A stretch of DNA of 59,549 bases from Marinobacterium halophilum (GCF_003014615.1 NZ_PYGI01000024.1:1-59549), one strand, 5' to 3'. Positions 7,081-16,190 are shown, counted from the first letter of the stretch. The notes: a model not told the origin generated them from the sequence alone. Program-made: numbers and translations.

Positions 7081-8961
7081 ATGATGAAAACAACAATAAT
7101 AGCGCCGCGCCGCTCATTACTGGCCCAGCGGGTCCAGGCTGTAATTCTGGGGGCCGCTATTGGCTTGGGCAGTGCCAGCGTTCAAGCCGCAACCTCCAAG
7201 GTGACCTGGGACGATATCGTTAATGACCAGGCAACGTCCGAAGATGTGCTGGGTTATGGCATCGGTCCCAAAGCACAACGCTACAGCCCGATGACACAAC
7301 TGAACACCGACAACATCGAAATGCTGACCCCCGCATGGTCGTTCTCGTTCGGTGACGAGAAACAGCGTGGCCAGGAGTCTCAGGCACTGATCCATGAAGG
7401 CGTTATTTACGTCACCGGCTCTTATTCGCGTATTTTTGCCATCGATGCCAAAACCGGCCTGAAACTCTGGGATTATGCTGCCCGCCTGCCGGACGACATC
7501 CGCCCCTGCTGTGATGTGGTCAACCGTGGTGCTGCCATCTTCGGCGACCTGGTTTACTTCGGCACCCTGGACGCCGCCATCGTGGCGTTGAACAAGGACA
7601 CCGGCAAGGTGGTCTGGAAGAAGAAATTCGGTGACCACTCCGCCGGCTACACCATGACCGGTGCCCCGACGCTGATCAAAGACCAGAAGACCGGCAAAGT
7701 CTTGCTGATTCACGGGTCTTCCGGTGACGAATTCGGCGTGGTGGGCCAGCTGTTTGCCCGCGATCCAGCGACCGGTGAAGAGATCTGGATGCGTCCGTTC
7801 GTAGAAGGTCATATGGGCCGCCTGAACGGCAAGGAAAGCACACCGACCGGTGATCCGCGCGCACCCAGCTGGCCGGATGATCCCAACACCGAAACCGGCA
7901 AGGTTGAAGCCTGGAGCCACGGCGGCGGTGCCCCTTGGCAGAGCGCCAGCTTCGATGTCGAAAACAACAAGATCATCATTGGTGCTGGCAACCCGGCACC
8001 CTGGAATACCTGGAAGCGGACCTCTGAAGGCGGCAACCCGCTGGATTACGACAACCTCTACACCTCGGGCCAGATCGCGGTTGACCCATCAACCGGTGAA
8101 GTGGACTGGTTCTACCAGCACACACCCAATGATGCCTGGGACTTCTCTGGCAACAATGAACTGGTGCTGTTTGAATATGAAGACAGCGGTAAAACCGTCA
8201 AGGCCACGGCCCATGCCGACCGTAACGGTTTCTTCTACATCGTAAACCGCGAGAATGGCGACTTCATCCGTGCCTTCCCGTTCGTGGACAACATCACCTG
8301 GGCCACCCACATTGACCCGAAAACAGGCCGTCCGGCAGAAGTAGAAGGCCAGCGTCCGCCACCGCCGAAACCGGGCGAGAAGAAAGGTGAGTCTATCGAA
8401 GTATCACCGCCCTTCCTTGGCGGCAAGAACTGGAACCCCATGGCCTACAGCCAGGATACCGGTTACTTCTACGTACCGGGCAACCACTGGAAAGAGGACT
8501 ACTGGACTGAAGAAGTAACCTACCAGAAAGGTGCCGCTTACCTGGGCCAGGGCTTCCGTATCCGCGAGATGTATGACGACCATGTCGGCATTCTGCGCGC
8601 AATGAACCCGATCACTGGCGACATTGAGTGGGAACACAAGGAAAAACTGCCGCTTTGGGCTGGCGTACTCACTACCAAAGGTGGACTGGTGTTCACCGGT
8701 ACCGGTGACGGCTACCTGAAAGCCTTTGACGCCAAGAACGGTGAAGAGCTGTGGAAGTTCCAGACCGGCTCCGGCATCGTCTCCAGCCCGGTGACCTGGG
8801 AAATGGATGGCGAACAGTACATCGGTATCGTCTCGGGTTACGGTGGTGCAGTACCGCTGTGGGGCGGTGACATGGCCAAGCTGACCAAACCTGTTTCTCA
8901 GGGTGGTTCATTCTGGGCCTTCAAACTGCCGAAATGGGCAAATAAAGTCGCCAACAAATAA
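7081..8961 (+). CDS. pedE: PQQ-dependent ethanol dehydrogenase, calcium type (PedE/ExaA-like)
   Basis: A 626-residue quinoprotein with a signal peptide cleaved after SVQA (residue 36). Cys143-Cys144 form the vicinal disulfide. Metal ligands are Glu217 (GDEFG), Asn304 (GAGNPAPWN) and catalytic Asp354 in DAWDFSG. The position two after the catalytic Asp is Ser356, as in ExaA and PedE, so calcium is the expected metal. The same WDF motif in the leftward paralogue carries Asp there. It oxidises short-chain and aromatic primary alcohols in the periplasm, passing electrons to cytochrome c-550. It is transcribed away from that cytochrome. A stem-loop and a pentapeptide-repeat gene follow. Confidence 0.92.
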   Translation: MMKTTIIAPRRSLLAQRVQAVILGAAIGLGSASVQAATSKVTWDDIVNDQATSEDVLGYGIGPKAQRYSPMTQLNTDNIEMLTPAWSFSFGDEKQRGQESQALIHEGVIYVTGSYSRIFAIDAKTGLKLWDYAARLPDDIRPCCDVVNRGAAIFGDLVYFGTLDAAIVALNKDTGKVVWKKKFGDHSAGYTMTGAPTLIKDQKTGKVLLIHGSSGDEFGVVGQLFARDPATGEEIWMRPFVEGHMGRLNGKESTPTGDPRAPSWPDDPNTETGKVEAWSHGGGAPWQSASFDVENNKIIIGAGNPAPWNTWKRTSEGGNPLDYDNLYTSGQIAVDPSTGEVDWFYQHTPNDAWDFSGNNELVLFEYEDSGKTVKATAHADRNGFFYIVNRENGDFIRAFPFVDNITWATHIDPKTGRPAEVEGQRPPPPKPGEKKGESIEVSPPFLGGKNWNPMAYSQDTGYFYVPGNHWKEDYWTEEVTYQKGAAYLGQGFRIREMYDDHVGILRAMNPITGDIEWEHKEKLPLWAGVLTTKGGLVFTGTGDGYLKAFDAKNGEELWKFQTGSGIVSSPVTWEMDGEQYIGIVSGYGGAVPLWGGDMAKLTKPVSQGGSFWAFKLPKWANKVANK

Positions 8962-8982
8962 CCGATCCACACTGCCCGCAGG

Positions 8983-8998
8983 CCTGCCACCCGGCAGG
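8983..8998 (+). other. Stem-loop between the dehydrogenase and pentapeptide genes
   Basis: CCTGCC-ACCC-GGCAGG forms a tight six-pair hairpin 21 bases after the dehydrogenase stop, without a following T run. It may stabilise the upstream message or attenuate read-through into the pentapeptide gene. Confidence 0.4.
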
Positions 8999-9018
8999 TC
9001 TGCCTCAGGAGAGATACC

Positions 9019-9666
9019 ATGGCTAACGTCTCACTACTCGGCGTATCCTGTCTGACCCTGCTGTTCGCAACCTCTGCAGCCGCCCAGTGTGTTCCCGACA
9101 CCGCCGCCGACTGCAGCAAGGCTGACCTTTCGGGCCAGAACCTGTCCGGATTGCAGTTGGATAACATCAATCTGCAAGGTGCCAATCTGCGCCACACCGA
9201 TTTGCGCCACACCGACCTGCGCGGGGCCAACCTGCAAGGTGCTGACCTCAGCCACGCATTACTGACCCGTGCCAATCTGGAGAAAGCCAATCTCAAAGGC
9301 GCAACACTGGACCATGCCAACATGATTGCCGTGTCTGGCTGGGCCATGCATGCACAAGGCGCAAAGTTCAATGCAACCCGCCTGGACGGTGCCGATCTGT
9401 CATTCGCCCGCCTGAGCAACGCCCGTTTCAACAACGCCAGCCTCTATGGGGCCAACATGGAGATGGTTTGGGCGACCAAAACTCGCTTCACCGACACCAA
9501 CCTGCGTGACAGTAACCTGCAGGAAGCCAAGTTCAACTACGCCAACATGCAAGGTGCAGACCTGCGCGGTGCCAGCATCCGCTTTGCCACCTTCCAAGGC
9601 ACCCATATGGATGAGTGCCAGGCCTGCCCCGTCGACTGGATGACCCCCAAGCATCCGGTGGAATGA
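9019..9666 (+). CDS. Secreted pentapeptide-repeat protein
   Basis: A 215-residue protein with a signal peptide ending SAAA (about residue 22), then roughly 25 tandem A(D/N)Lxx pentapeptides (LQGANLRHTDLRHTDLRGA and similar) that should fold into a right-handed quadrilateral helix. Two cysteines near the start and CQAC near the end could cap the fold by disulfides. A pentapeptide protein sits at the same place in the P. putida ped locus, next to the calcium-type dehydrogenase. Its role is unknown; being periplasmic, it is unlikely to protect gyrase as Qnr proteins do. AGGAGA lies just upstream of the ATG. Confidence 0.85.
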   Translation: MANVSLLGVSCLTLLFATSAAAQCVPDTAADCSKADLSGQNLSGLQLDNINLQGANLRHTDLRHTDLRGANLQGADLSHALLTRANLEKANLKGATLDHANMIAVSGWAMHAQGAKFNATRLDGADLSFARLSNARFNNASLYGANMEMVWATKTRFTDTNLRDSNLQEAKFNYANMQGADLRGASIRFATFQGTHMDECQACPVDWMTPKHPVE

Positions 9667-9671
9667 CACCC

Positions 9672-9704
9672 AAAGTGGCGTTTGCATCAGGCAACGCCAA
9701 CTTT
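9672..9704 (+). terminator. Probable terminator after the pentapeptide gene
   Basis: AAAGTGGCGTT (9672-9682) pairs with AACGCCAACTTT (9693-9704) with one bulge around a ten-base loop, six bases after the stop. The T tract is short, so termination is likely but unproven. Confidence 0.5.
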
Positions 9705-9888
9705 CACAGCCATGTCCGCCCACCGCAGCTTCCCGTTAGGTACGCAAAACAGTGTGGCCGTAAGGTCCGATAGCGTCTGCTTCGTGCGCTTAAGCGCTAC
9801 ATGACATACAGCCCCTGCTCAAAGTTGCCAGATCAGAAAGTGTTGGCCCGAAGCGGGCATTAACGTTTTGTTAGATTTTTTTGGTTAG
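9705..9888 (-). repeat. Degenerate attC region at the left end of the cassette array
   Basis: A core-like GTTAGAT lies at 9870-9876, close to the stop of the first leftward cassette gene, where an attC core is expected. I could not find its matching left core, so the site looks degenerate or is the boundary with ordinary chromosome. A GCCCG-AAG-CGGGC hairpin is at 9847-9859. Confidence 0.35.
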
Positions 9889-10350
9889 TTATTGAGCGGA
9901 AACTTCCGATACACCGAAAGACCTACAAAATTTAATCTTACGCCATACACCAGAAGATTCTGAAATATAGGGAATATTAATTCTATTACTTTTGAATATT
10001 TTAATTTGCCAATCTTTGTCGATAAAAAATTTGAATTGAACCAAATCGGGATCTGTAGTCCCAAGCAACTGAAACGAGCCGGTACCGTATGGACAAAAAG
10101 CAGTAGCACTATCTATAATTTCGTTATCGCCACTTAGCAAATAGATATTGAGCGACTCTTCAAAAGGGCAGCCATCAGTGGTGAAGACTAGATAACGCTC
10201 GTCATATTGAATGCACGCTTCAAGATAAAATCCGCTGATGATTAGTTTTAGCTTGGTACCCTTGATAGTAACTTCACTTTTTGGTGCTTGAGTTTCCGTA
10301 GCCTCAGATATAACTTTTAAATTAACATCATAATTTTTAATGATTTTCAT
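9889..10350 (-). CDS. Hypothetical cassette protein
   Basis: A 153-residue protein without a signal peptide or membrane segment and of no family I recognise. It is rich in beta-type segments and aromatic residues. The composition is AT-rich compared with the flanking alcohol-oxidation genes, and it sits between attC-like sites on the same strand as most other cassette genes, so it is probably a cassette acquired by transfer. Confidence 0.65.
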   Translation of the reverse strand: MKIIKNYDVNLKVISEATETQAPKSEVTIKGTKLKLIISGFYLEACIQYDERYLVFTTDGCPFEESLNIYLLSGDNEIIDSATAFCPYGTGSFQLLGTTDPDLVQFKFFIDKDWQIKIFKSNRINIPYISESSGVWRKIKFCRSFGVSEVSAQ

Positions 10351-10396
10351 GGCTATGCCTACATGACTCCCGTGATGTTTATTGGGTAACTCGGGC

Positions 10397-10486
10397 GTCT
10401 AACGCCGCCGTAACGGGCCGAAGCTACGCAGCAGCGAAGGTCCGAGCCCAACGCAGTTGGGCTGAACGTTGACGGCTTTGTTAGTT
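10397..10486 (-). repeat. attC recombination site
   Basis: Read on the minus strand it starts with AACTAAC at the stop codon of the gene to its right and ends with GTTAGAC, matching the GTTRRRY core. The inner arms (AGCCGTC and GACGGC-like) are complementary, with a long imperfect palindrome between. Length about 90 bases. Confidence 0.8.
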
Positions 10487-11239
10487 GCGCATACTTTCAA
10501 TTTTGGCCTTCTTTCTATCCATCCTTTCTTTTTTGAAGTTATCAAGCTTAAGCTTGAGAAAACCATCAGGATTAATTTTACAGTGATAGTGATGGTGCTC
10601 TTTAAGCTGGTTTTCTTTTTCTTTCTCAAGCTCTTTTGGGGATTTTTGCTTAACGCCCCACAGTTCAAGGCCTTTCTTCGTGGCCATGTACAAGCTATAT
10701 GATAATGCCAAAAAAGACACAACTGGATTTGACCAGCCAAAATATGCAATTAGTGCTGGAATTACACATAGCCACAATATCATAACAATGCGCAATGTTT
10801 TTACACCTCTTGCTTGAAGTCGTAAATCTTTTTGGACTTCTGCGCTGGTTTTGAATGGTAAGCCTGAGTATATTTTTGCTAGAGATTCTTTGGATAAATC
10901 AATGTTTGGCTTATCCCCTTCCGGATATTCGCCCCAGCAGTGATAGACACCCTTCTTACTCGGGTAGCCTAGCAGGTAATTTTCACCAACTAAGTCTTTT
11001 GTTCTCAAGTCGACATCGGTCAAGTTCTTTACCAGGACCATTAGTGGTGTTGGATACCTTTCAATCCAGTGTTTCAGCTCAGTCTCAGCAATCTCTTTGG
11101 ATTTTTCTACTAACTCAGGGGTGTATATGTGAACACTGAGTACTGCGAACTCTTGATCAGTAAAAACTGGCGAATAGTGTACATAGTACCCTGTTCTTTT
11201 TTCCTCAATGTCTTCGTATCGAACACAGTCTGTTACCAC
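10481..11239 (-). CDS. Hypothetical cassette protein with two membrane segments
   Basis: A 252-residue protein. The N-terminal half is soluble; about residues 150-188 give one or two transmembrane helices (IVMILWLCVIPALIAYFGW and VVSFLALSYSLYMA). The C terminus is highly charged with a short His-rich run (EHHHYH) and is probably a coiled coil. I recognise no family. Its stop codon lies in the attC core, as is usual for cassette genes. AT-rich. Confidence 0.65.
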   Translation of the reverse strand: MVTDCVRYEDIEEKRTGYYVHYSPVFTDQEFAVLSVHIYTPELVEKSKEIAETELKHWIERYPTPLMVLVKNLTDVDLRTKDLVGENYLLGYPSKKGVYHCWGEYPEGDKPNIDLSKESLAKIYSGLPFKTSAEVQKDLRLQARGVKTLRIVMILWLCVIPALIAYFGWSNPVVSFLALSYSLYMATKKGLELWGVKQKSPKELEKEKENQLKEHHHYHCKINPDGFLKLKLDNFKKERMDRKKAKIESMRN

Positions 11240-11255
11240 GATACCTATGCCTCAA

Positions 11256-11386
11256 ATCTAATGCCGAGCTAAGCGGCAGTTTTAAAGTTGCGGGTTTGTA
11301 GAATATTTTTGCGCAGAAAAAACACAAAAGCGCGACTTAAAAACTGTCCAGCCACGAAGTGGCGTTTCTTGAGCGATTTGTTATGC
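11256..11386 (-). repeat. Long attC-like site (about 130 bases)
   Basis: On the minus strand it begins GCATAAC and ends ATTAGAT. Complementary arms include GGCAGTTTTAAAG on one side and ACTTAAAAACTGTC on the other, as in long VCR-like sites. The final core has ATT where GTT is expected, which should weaken recombination. Confidence 0.65.
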
Positions 11387-11513
11387 ATTTTTTGCCCATC
11401 GATCTTTATGCCATGCATAATATTTTTGGCTACTTGACCAGTTAGAAAATTTTTTGCCAACCAGCTACGAATATCTTCATTAAGAAACGTGGTTGAAAAT
11501 GAAGGTTTTCATA

Positions 11514-11936
11514 TCAGTAACGAACACACCGGACATATTTGGAATAACAAGCATAGCCACTATGTGCCTCACTCTTTGCATAAAAAAAATTAACAAGGAA
11601 TGCGCGCGCTCTTCCATTTTCATCTATTTCATCAGCTTGGCTTGATGTCCAAAAAGACTGATGATCAAAATCCATTGAATGCAAAAGCGGCTCTTTAATA
11701 AAAATTCCTGAACTAGGGCCACCTTTTATGAAACAAGCTTCTACAGTATTTAGTGTTTCTAATTCAAATCTAGTTGGCACTCTCCAATCGCTATAGCCTC
11801 CATAATTTAATTGGTTTAATTGCTCAGCATACCTACCTACATCCTTCCAACCTATCTTATTATCGCTTGTTGCCGTTTGCCACATCAGCCCAGTTTCAGG
11901 ATCTAACCAAACGTCCTCGCTTCGATTTTTTGACAT
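11514..11936 (-). CDS. DUF1566 (Lcl C-terminal-like) domain protein
   Basis: A 140-residue protein with the hallmarks of DUF1566: WLDPETGLMWQ near the start, then WKDVGRYAEQLNQLNYGGYSDWRVPTRFEL, and FWTSSQ followed by a C-terminal CVRY. These domains occur in secreted or phage-associated proteins and in many integron cassettes; the function is unknown. The ATG at 11936 is preferred because AGAGGA lies nine bases upstream, while the ATG three codons earlier is too close to it. No signal peptide. Confidence 0.75.
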   Translation of the reverse strand: MSKNRSEDVWLDPETGLMWQTATSDNKIGWKDVGRYAEQLNQLNYGGYSDWRVPTRFELETLNTVEACFIKGGPSSGIFIKEPLLHSMDFDHQSFWTSSQADEIDENGRARAFLVNFFYAKSEAHSGYACYSKYVRCVRY

Positions 11937-12073
11937 AATATACATCCTCTTTATCAACCGGTTTACCCTTTTGAGCTTTACACGTTCAAAAGGACATTGT
12001 AGTACGTACCATCGTTCGCCAACTCTATTGCTGCATTAATTTTTCAGACATGTAAAACTCCTTTAGTGGACGT

Positions 12074-12136
12074 GCATAACGAAAAGCATGAAGCGCGGAT
12101 GCGTAGCAACTGTCGCACTCCACGCTCTGGTTAGGC
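12074..12136 (-). repeat. attC recombination site
   Basis: On the minus strand GCCTAAC (overlapping the stop of the gene to the right) through GTTATGC, both good cores, with complementary arms (AGAGCGTGGAG and GCGCTTCATGCTTTT region). About 63 bases. Confidence 0.8.
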
Positions 12137-12679
12137 GTCGGCAAAAGGCTCATACGAATGCACATTCTGAAAAGCCTCTAGGAATAGTTGTTGTAGCTCC
12201 GGCGGGGGCACCGACAAGAATGCACACGCTACTGTGGCGGAGGCCTCGATCGCTTCTACTTCGCTTTCGAAATCAATGCCTGGGCGCGCTGCTCTCAGCA
12301 TTTCTAGGACAGCACTGATTTCGTGACGCTCGATCTGATGGTTCAGCCTGTGGCCGAACTTGTTTCTAACGGAGTTGACTTGAAGGATGCCGGGACGCAC
12401 CGCTGCGGCGCTTGAGACTCGCGACGGGAACAACTTTGCCTTTTGAAAAAAGGAAAGCTTCAAGCCTTCGAAATCATCTAAGCCATAGTGCTGCGTTAAG
12501 AAAGCTCCCATAAACGACTCGATGACGAGATGCGCGCGGAGTACGCGGCCGATGGCATCATGATCAGCAGCGGAAAGCTCCAAAAAGCGCTGATTGTGTC
12601 GCTCGAAATCGGCCTCGATCTGCTCCCAATGAGGCTGCAGCACTTGCAAGACCTGCTCAATTCCATCGATATCCTTCAC
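12131..12679 (-). CDS. Hypothetical cassette protein
   Basis: A soluble, mostly helical protein of about 182 residues with no family I recognise. A segment VRNKFGHRLNH resembles the RNxxxH-type motif of HEPN or DUF4145-like proteins, so an RNase-like or antiphage role is possible but unproven. The GTG at 12679 has AAGGAG nine bases upstream; the frame also stays open to another GTG at 12700 inside the next attC core. The stop codon lies in the attC core to its left. Confidence 0.65.
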   Translation of the reverse strand: MKDIDGIEQVLQVLQPHWEQIEADFERHNQRFLELSAADHDAIGRVLRAHLVIESFMGAFLTQHYGLDDFEGLKLSFFQKAKLFPSRVSSAAAVRPGILQVNSVRNKFGHRLNHQIERHEISAVLEMLRAARPGIDFESEVEAIEASATVACAFLSVPPPELQQLFLEAFQNVHSYEPFADA

Positions 12680-12698
12680 CGAGATAATCTCCTTGTGC

Positions 12699-12778
12699 AC
12701 CTAACGCCAGCCAGCATGCGCGGCTATGAAATGGATGCGAAGCCGCAATGTAGTATAAGTCGCCGTGCTTGGCCTTGT
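12699..12778 (-). repeat. attC site interrupted by an insertion sequence
   Basis: Plus-strand ACCTAAC-GCCAGCCAG at the left has complementary GCTTGGCC near 12768-12774. The right core is split: TTGT (12775-12778) is followed by the insertion and resumes as TTGTTATGA at 13959-13967. Joining the two sides restores GCTTGGCC-TTGTTATGA, a proper core. Confidence 0.75.
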
Positions 12779-13962
<1,184 letters not shown>

Positions 13963-13972
13963 TATGAGCAAG

Positions 13973-14001
13973 TTGCTACAATTGTAGCGTTTTACTACAC
14001 T
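13973..14001 (+). promoter_or_regulatory. Promoter and operator of the antitoxin cassette
   Basis: TTGCTA (13973-13978), 17 bases, TACACT (13996-14001) make a good sigma-70 promoter. The perfect palindrome GCTACAATTGTAGC (13975-13988) overlaps the -35 box and is a likely autoregulatory operator. Confidence 0.6.
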
Positions 14002-14029
14002 ATGTCTTAACTAATATCGGAGAAATACT

Positions 14030-14251
14030 ATGGCAACCACAAGTGTAAGGCTAGACCAAGACCTAGTAGAAAAAGCTACTATCATGGGTAAAGCATTAAA
14101 CCGAACTACTCCAAAACAAATTGAACATTGGGCAAAAATTGGTAAAATCATGGAAGATAATCCTGATTTTTCTTATGACTTTGTGAAGCAAGTAATTATT
14201 TCTAAAGCCGAAATAGAAGCAGGAAAATTCGAGCCATACAATTTTGGCTAA
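14030..14251 (+). CDS. ParD-like antitoxin of a type II toxin-antitoxin pair
   Basis: A 73-residue protein with the ribbon-helix-helix-like start TSVRLDQDLVEKATIMGKALNRTTPKQIEHWAKIGKI typical of ParD-like antitoxins. It would bind its own operator and neutralise a RelE/ParE-like toxin. GGAG precedes the ATG, and a clear promoter with palindrome lies upstream. It runs against the strand of the other cassette genes, as self-contained toxin-antitoxin cassettes often do. The toxin gene after it looks broken. Confidence 0.8.
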   Translation: MATTSVRLDQDLVEKATIMGKALNRTTPKQIEHWAKIGKIMEDNPDFSYDFVKQVIISKAEIEAGKFEPYNFG

Positions 14252-14502
14252 AATCACTAACGTATTACAAACATCAAAACCAGAAAGAGGATTTGGATAA
14301 AGCTGTTAGGATGCTTATGGAAGACCCTATGCTAGGTGAGCAAAAGAAAGGTGATCTATTTTTCCTGCGCGTATACAAATTCAAAATGGTGGAACAACTA
14401 ACCTTGCTTGGTTATAGCTATGACGACGGAACTGTGACCTTATAATTGATTGCACTGGGATCACATGAAAATTTTTATCGCGACGTCAAAAAAACATTCT
14501 GA
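14244..14502 (+). pseudogene. RelE/ParE-like toxin, probably inactivated
   Basis: A TTG at 14244 overlapping the antitoxin stop begins MAKITNVLQTSK, a plausible toxin start, but that frame soon closes. The next frame reads QKEDLDKAVRMLMEDP, then KKGDL, VYKFKMVEQLTLLGYSYDDGTVTL, TAA (14443-14445), then LIALGSHENFYRDVKK to 14502. This is a RelE/ParE-family toxin with a frameshift near its start and a nonsense codon near its end where Tyr (TAT) is expected. Loss of the final GSHENFYRD segment should abolish or reduce toxicity. Either change could instead be a sequencing error. Confidence 0.7.
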
Positions 14503-14510
14503 AGCATTGC

Positions 14511-14556
14511 TCATAACGCCCAGCGTTGGCTGTCGCTCTGCCGCTGCTTGTTAGCT
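14511..14556 (-). repeat. attC recombination site (short)
   Basis: TCATAAC-GCCCAGC at the left and GCTGCTT-GTTAGCT at the right enclose a short loop; the stop codon of the gene to the right is in the right core. About 46 bases. Confidence 0.75.
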
Positions 14557-14952
14557 TTTGGTTGCCATTGGCCCCCGAGGGTATGATGTAAGATACTTTC
14601 CCGACTTTAACTGAACATTGCCAAATGGGATTGGTTCCACCAACTTTTCAACTTTCCCGATACGCCAATAACACACCCAACGTTCTCCTATAGCTGTATT
14701 TGGCCGGTAACCCTCAACTTCAGCCTTCTTCATGTCTACTGGGTTATCAATAAGCCCCAAAAACTCCGCTCTATGTGTAACGACAGGATCTGCCTGGTCA
14801 TGAGACACATAAATTAGTACATTCGCACCGACTGCAAATTCTTTCATTAACTCCCACGCATCCGTTCCCAATGCAATCCAATCCTTTTCGTTGAGAAGAA
14901 ATTGTCCAGCGTCAAAGTGAATTTTTGGTATTGGTGCAATGAATGAATCCAT
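14551..14952 (-). CDS. Hypothetical cassette protein
   Basis: A 133-residue soluble protein with no signal peptide and no family I recognise. It includes GANVLIYVSHDQADPVVTHRAEFLG and RPNTAIGERWVCYWRIGKVEKLV, suggesting a compact alpha/beta fold. It is bounded by attC sites on both sides, with its stop inside the left attC core, so it is a complete cassette. Confidence 0.65.
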   Translation of the reverse strand: MDSFIAPIPKIHFDAGQFLLNEKDWIALGTDAWELMKEFAVGANVLIYVSHDQADPVVTHRAEFLGLIDNPVDMKKAEVEGYRPNTAIGERWVCYWRIGKVEKLVEPIPFGNVQLKSGKYLTSYPRGPMATKS

Positions 14953-14971
14953 TCGTTATTCCTCAATAAAA

Positions 14972-15028
14972 AGCTAACGCCAAAAACAGCGCCGCATTTA
15001 TGCGTCCGACTGCTTTTTCTTGTTATGT
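14972..15028 (-). repeat. attC recombination site
   Basis: AGCTAAC-GCC at the left and TTGTTATGT at the right, with complementary arms (AAAAACAGC and GCTTTTT-like). About 57 bases; the last codons of the gene to its right overlap it. Confidence 0.75.
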
Positions 15029-15453
15029 GAATTTTCCCGTTGCTCGGAGTTCTGGACATACTGAACAGAACGGTAGCGGTCTAGTTTCCAGTTGCTTGGG
15101 TGCCGCAAGGTGACACTATCCACGGTTAGACGGCTAGGGACCAAGCCCAACTGCAAAAAACTTATCGCTCCAAGTGACGCAGCTAGATTGGAGAATAGTT
15201 GCTCGAAGTCCTCTGACAGTCGGACCATATCCTTTCCATGCCCAACTTCCCCTGAAAGCTCTTCGAACCAAGCTTCATCAGCGATCTCGACGGTAGATTT
15301 TGCAGAAACCTCTATTGCAGATAGAAGCCGAGCGCAATACTTCTTCCATATTGCTAAATCAGTGCAGTGCTTCAGCTCATACCAAGCTTTTCGGCCAAAA
15401 CAGTTCTCGAATAGGTGCTTGAGGCCATAGCCATCTTCCATGTTATATCTCAC
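14998..15453 (-). CDS. Hypothetical cassette protein
   Basis: A 151-residue protein with no recognised family. The N terminus (HLFENCFGRKAWYELKHCTD) and the middle are helical, and the last 20 residues are Lys/Asn/Ser-rich and encoded inside the attC. The GTG at 15453 is chosen because AGGTGA lies five bases upstream; an ATG four codons later is the alternative. Confidence 0.6.
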   Translation of the reverse strand: MRYNMEDGYGLKHLFENCFGRKAWYELKHCTDLAIWKKYCARLLSAIEVSAKSTVEIADEAWFEELSGEVGHGKDMVRLSEDFEQLFSNLAASLGAISFLQLGLVPSRLTVDSVTLRHPSNWKLDRYRSVQYVQNSEQRENSHNKKKQSDA

Positions 15454-15467
15454 AGCTTCACCTATTC

Positions 15468-15594
15468 ACATAAACGCCCTGTTAAGGGGTGAGCAACGCA
15501 ATACCGAAGCCACCGCACACCACCTTAATCACTAAAATCAACGCATAGTAAAAATGCCACGCGTTGCTAATCCCTCTTGAACAGTTTGTTATGA
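15468..15594 (-). repeat. Long attC site, VCR-like
   Basis: ACATAAA-CGCCCTGTTAAGGGG at the left pairs with CCCTCTTGAACAG-TTTGTTATGA at the right, and GAGCAACGC pairs with GCGTTGCT inside. About 127 bases, as long as Vibrio-type repeats. The left core is AAA where AAC is expected. Confidence 0.8.
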
Positions 15595-15600
15595 GCGGGC

Positions 15601-16104
15601 TTAAGAGTGCGCTTTGACGTACTTTTTAACCTTTTTCATAGCCATTTTACGCTTAAGTGGTGAAAGATAGTCGATAAACAAGTTACCCGATAAATGATCT
15701 ATTTCGTGCTGCATTACGATGGCTAGAAACTCATCACTTTCGATGGTTATTGGCTTACCTTCGCGATCTAAAGCAGACACAACAACTGAAGTAAAACGCT
15801 CTACGTCTGCATAGTAATCAGGAACTGATAAACAACCTTCTTGACCCAATGCTTTATCCGAGCCACTAACCACTTCTGGGTTAACCAAAATTAACGGTTC
15901 ATCTCGACTTTCTGAAAGGTCGATAATAACAACTGCCTCTTTACGACCAACTTGAGTCGACGCCAAACCGATACCATTGTCAGTCGCATATAGCGTTTCC
16001 AACATATCGTCTATTAATGTTTGTACCGTCGTAATATCTTGCACCTTTTCCGCTTTGACCTTAAGCCTTGGATCCGGTGCAGTAAGAATTTCTAAAACTG
16101 CCAT
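15601..16104 (-). CDS. def: Peptide deformylase carried in an integron-type cassette
   Basis: A 167-residue metalloenzyme that removes the formyl group from the N-terminal methionine of new proteins. All three motifs are present: GIGLASTQ (44-51, with Ser where Ala is usual), EGCLS (89-93, metal ligand Cys91) and HEIDH (133-137, ligands His133 and His137, catalytic Glu134). Housekeeping def normally sits beside fmt; here it lies between attC-like sites among AT-rich cassette genes, so it is a mobile second copy. A spare deformylase could lower sensitivity to deformylase inhibitors such as actinonin; this is inference. Confidence 0.9.
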   Translation of the reverse strand: MAVLEILTAPDPRLKVKAEKVQDITTVQTLIDDMLETLYATDNGIGLASTQVGRKEAVVIIDLSESRDEPLILVNPEVVSGSDKALGQEGCLSVPDYYADVERFTSVVVSALDREGKPITIESDEFLAIVMQHEIDHLSGNLFIDYLSPLKRKMAMKKVKKYVKAHS

Positions 16105-16128
16105 ATTTTCCTTCTAATTCTTGGAAGT

Positions 16129-16190
16129 TCATAACATTTTGATCATAAGCATGCGCGTTTTGCCGCTTTGCCGTGCGCATTATCCTGCAA
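16129..16190 (-). repeat. Degenerate attC-like site upstream of the deformylase
   Basis: On the minus strand GTTATGA (16135-16129) is a good terminal core, and GCGCACGGC pairs partly with a GCGCG segment, but the other core reads GGATAAT. It may be the last attC of the array or a remnant of an attI. Confidence 0.45.

Noticed and set aside
11269-11460. 63-codon minus-strand open frame
   Set aside because: It lies mostly inside a long attC palindrome and has no plausible protein pattern.
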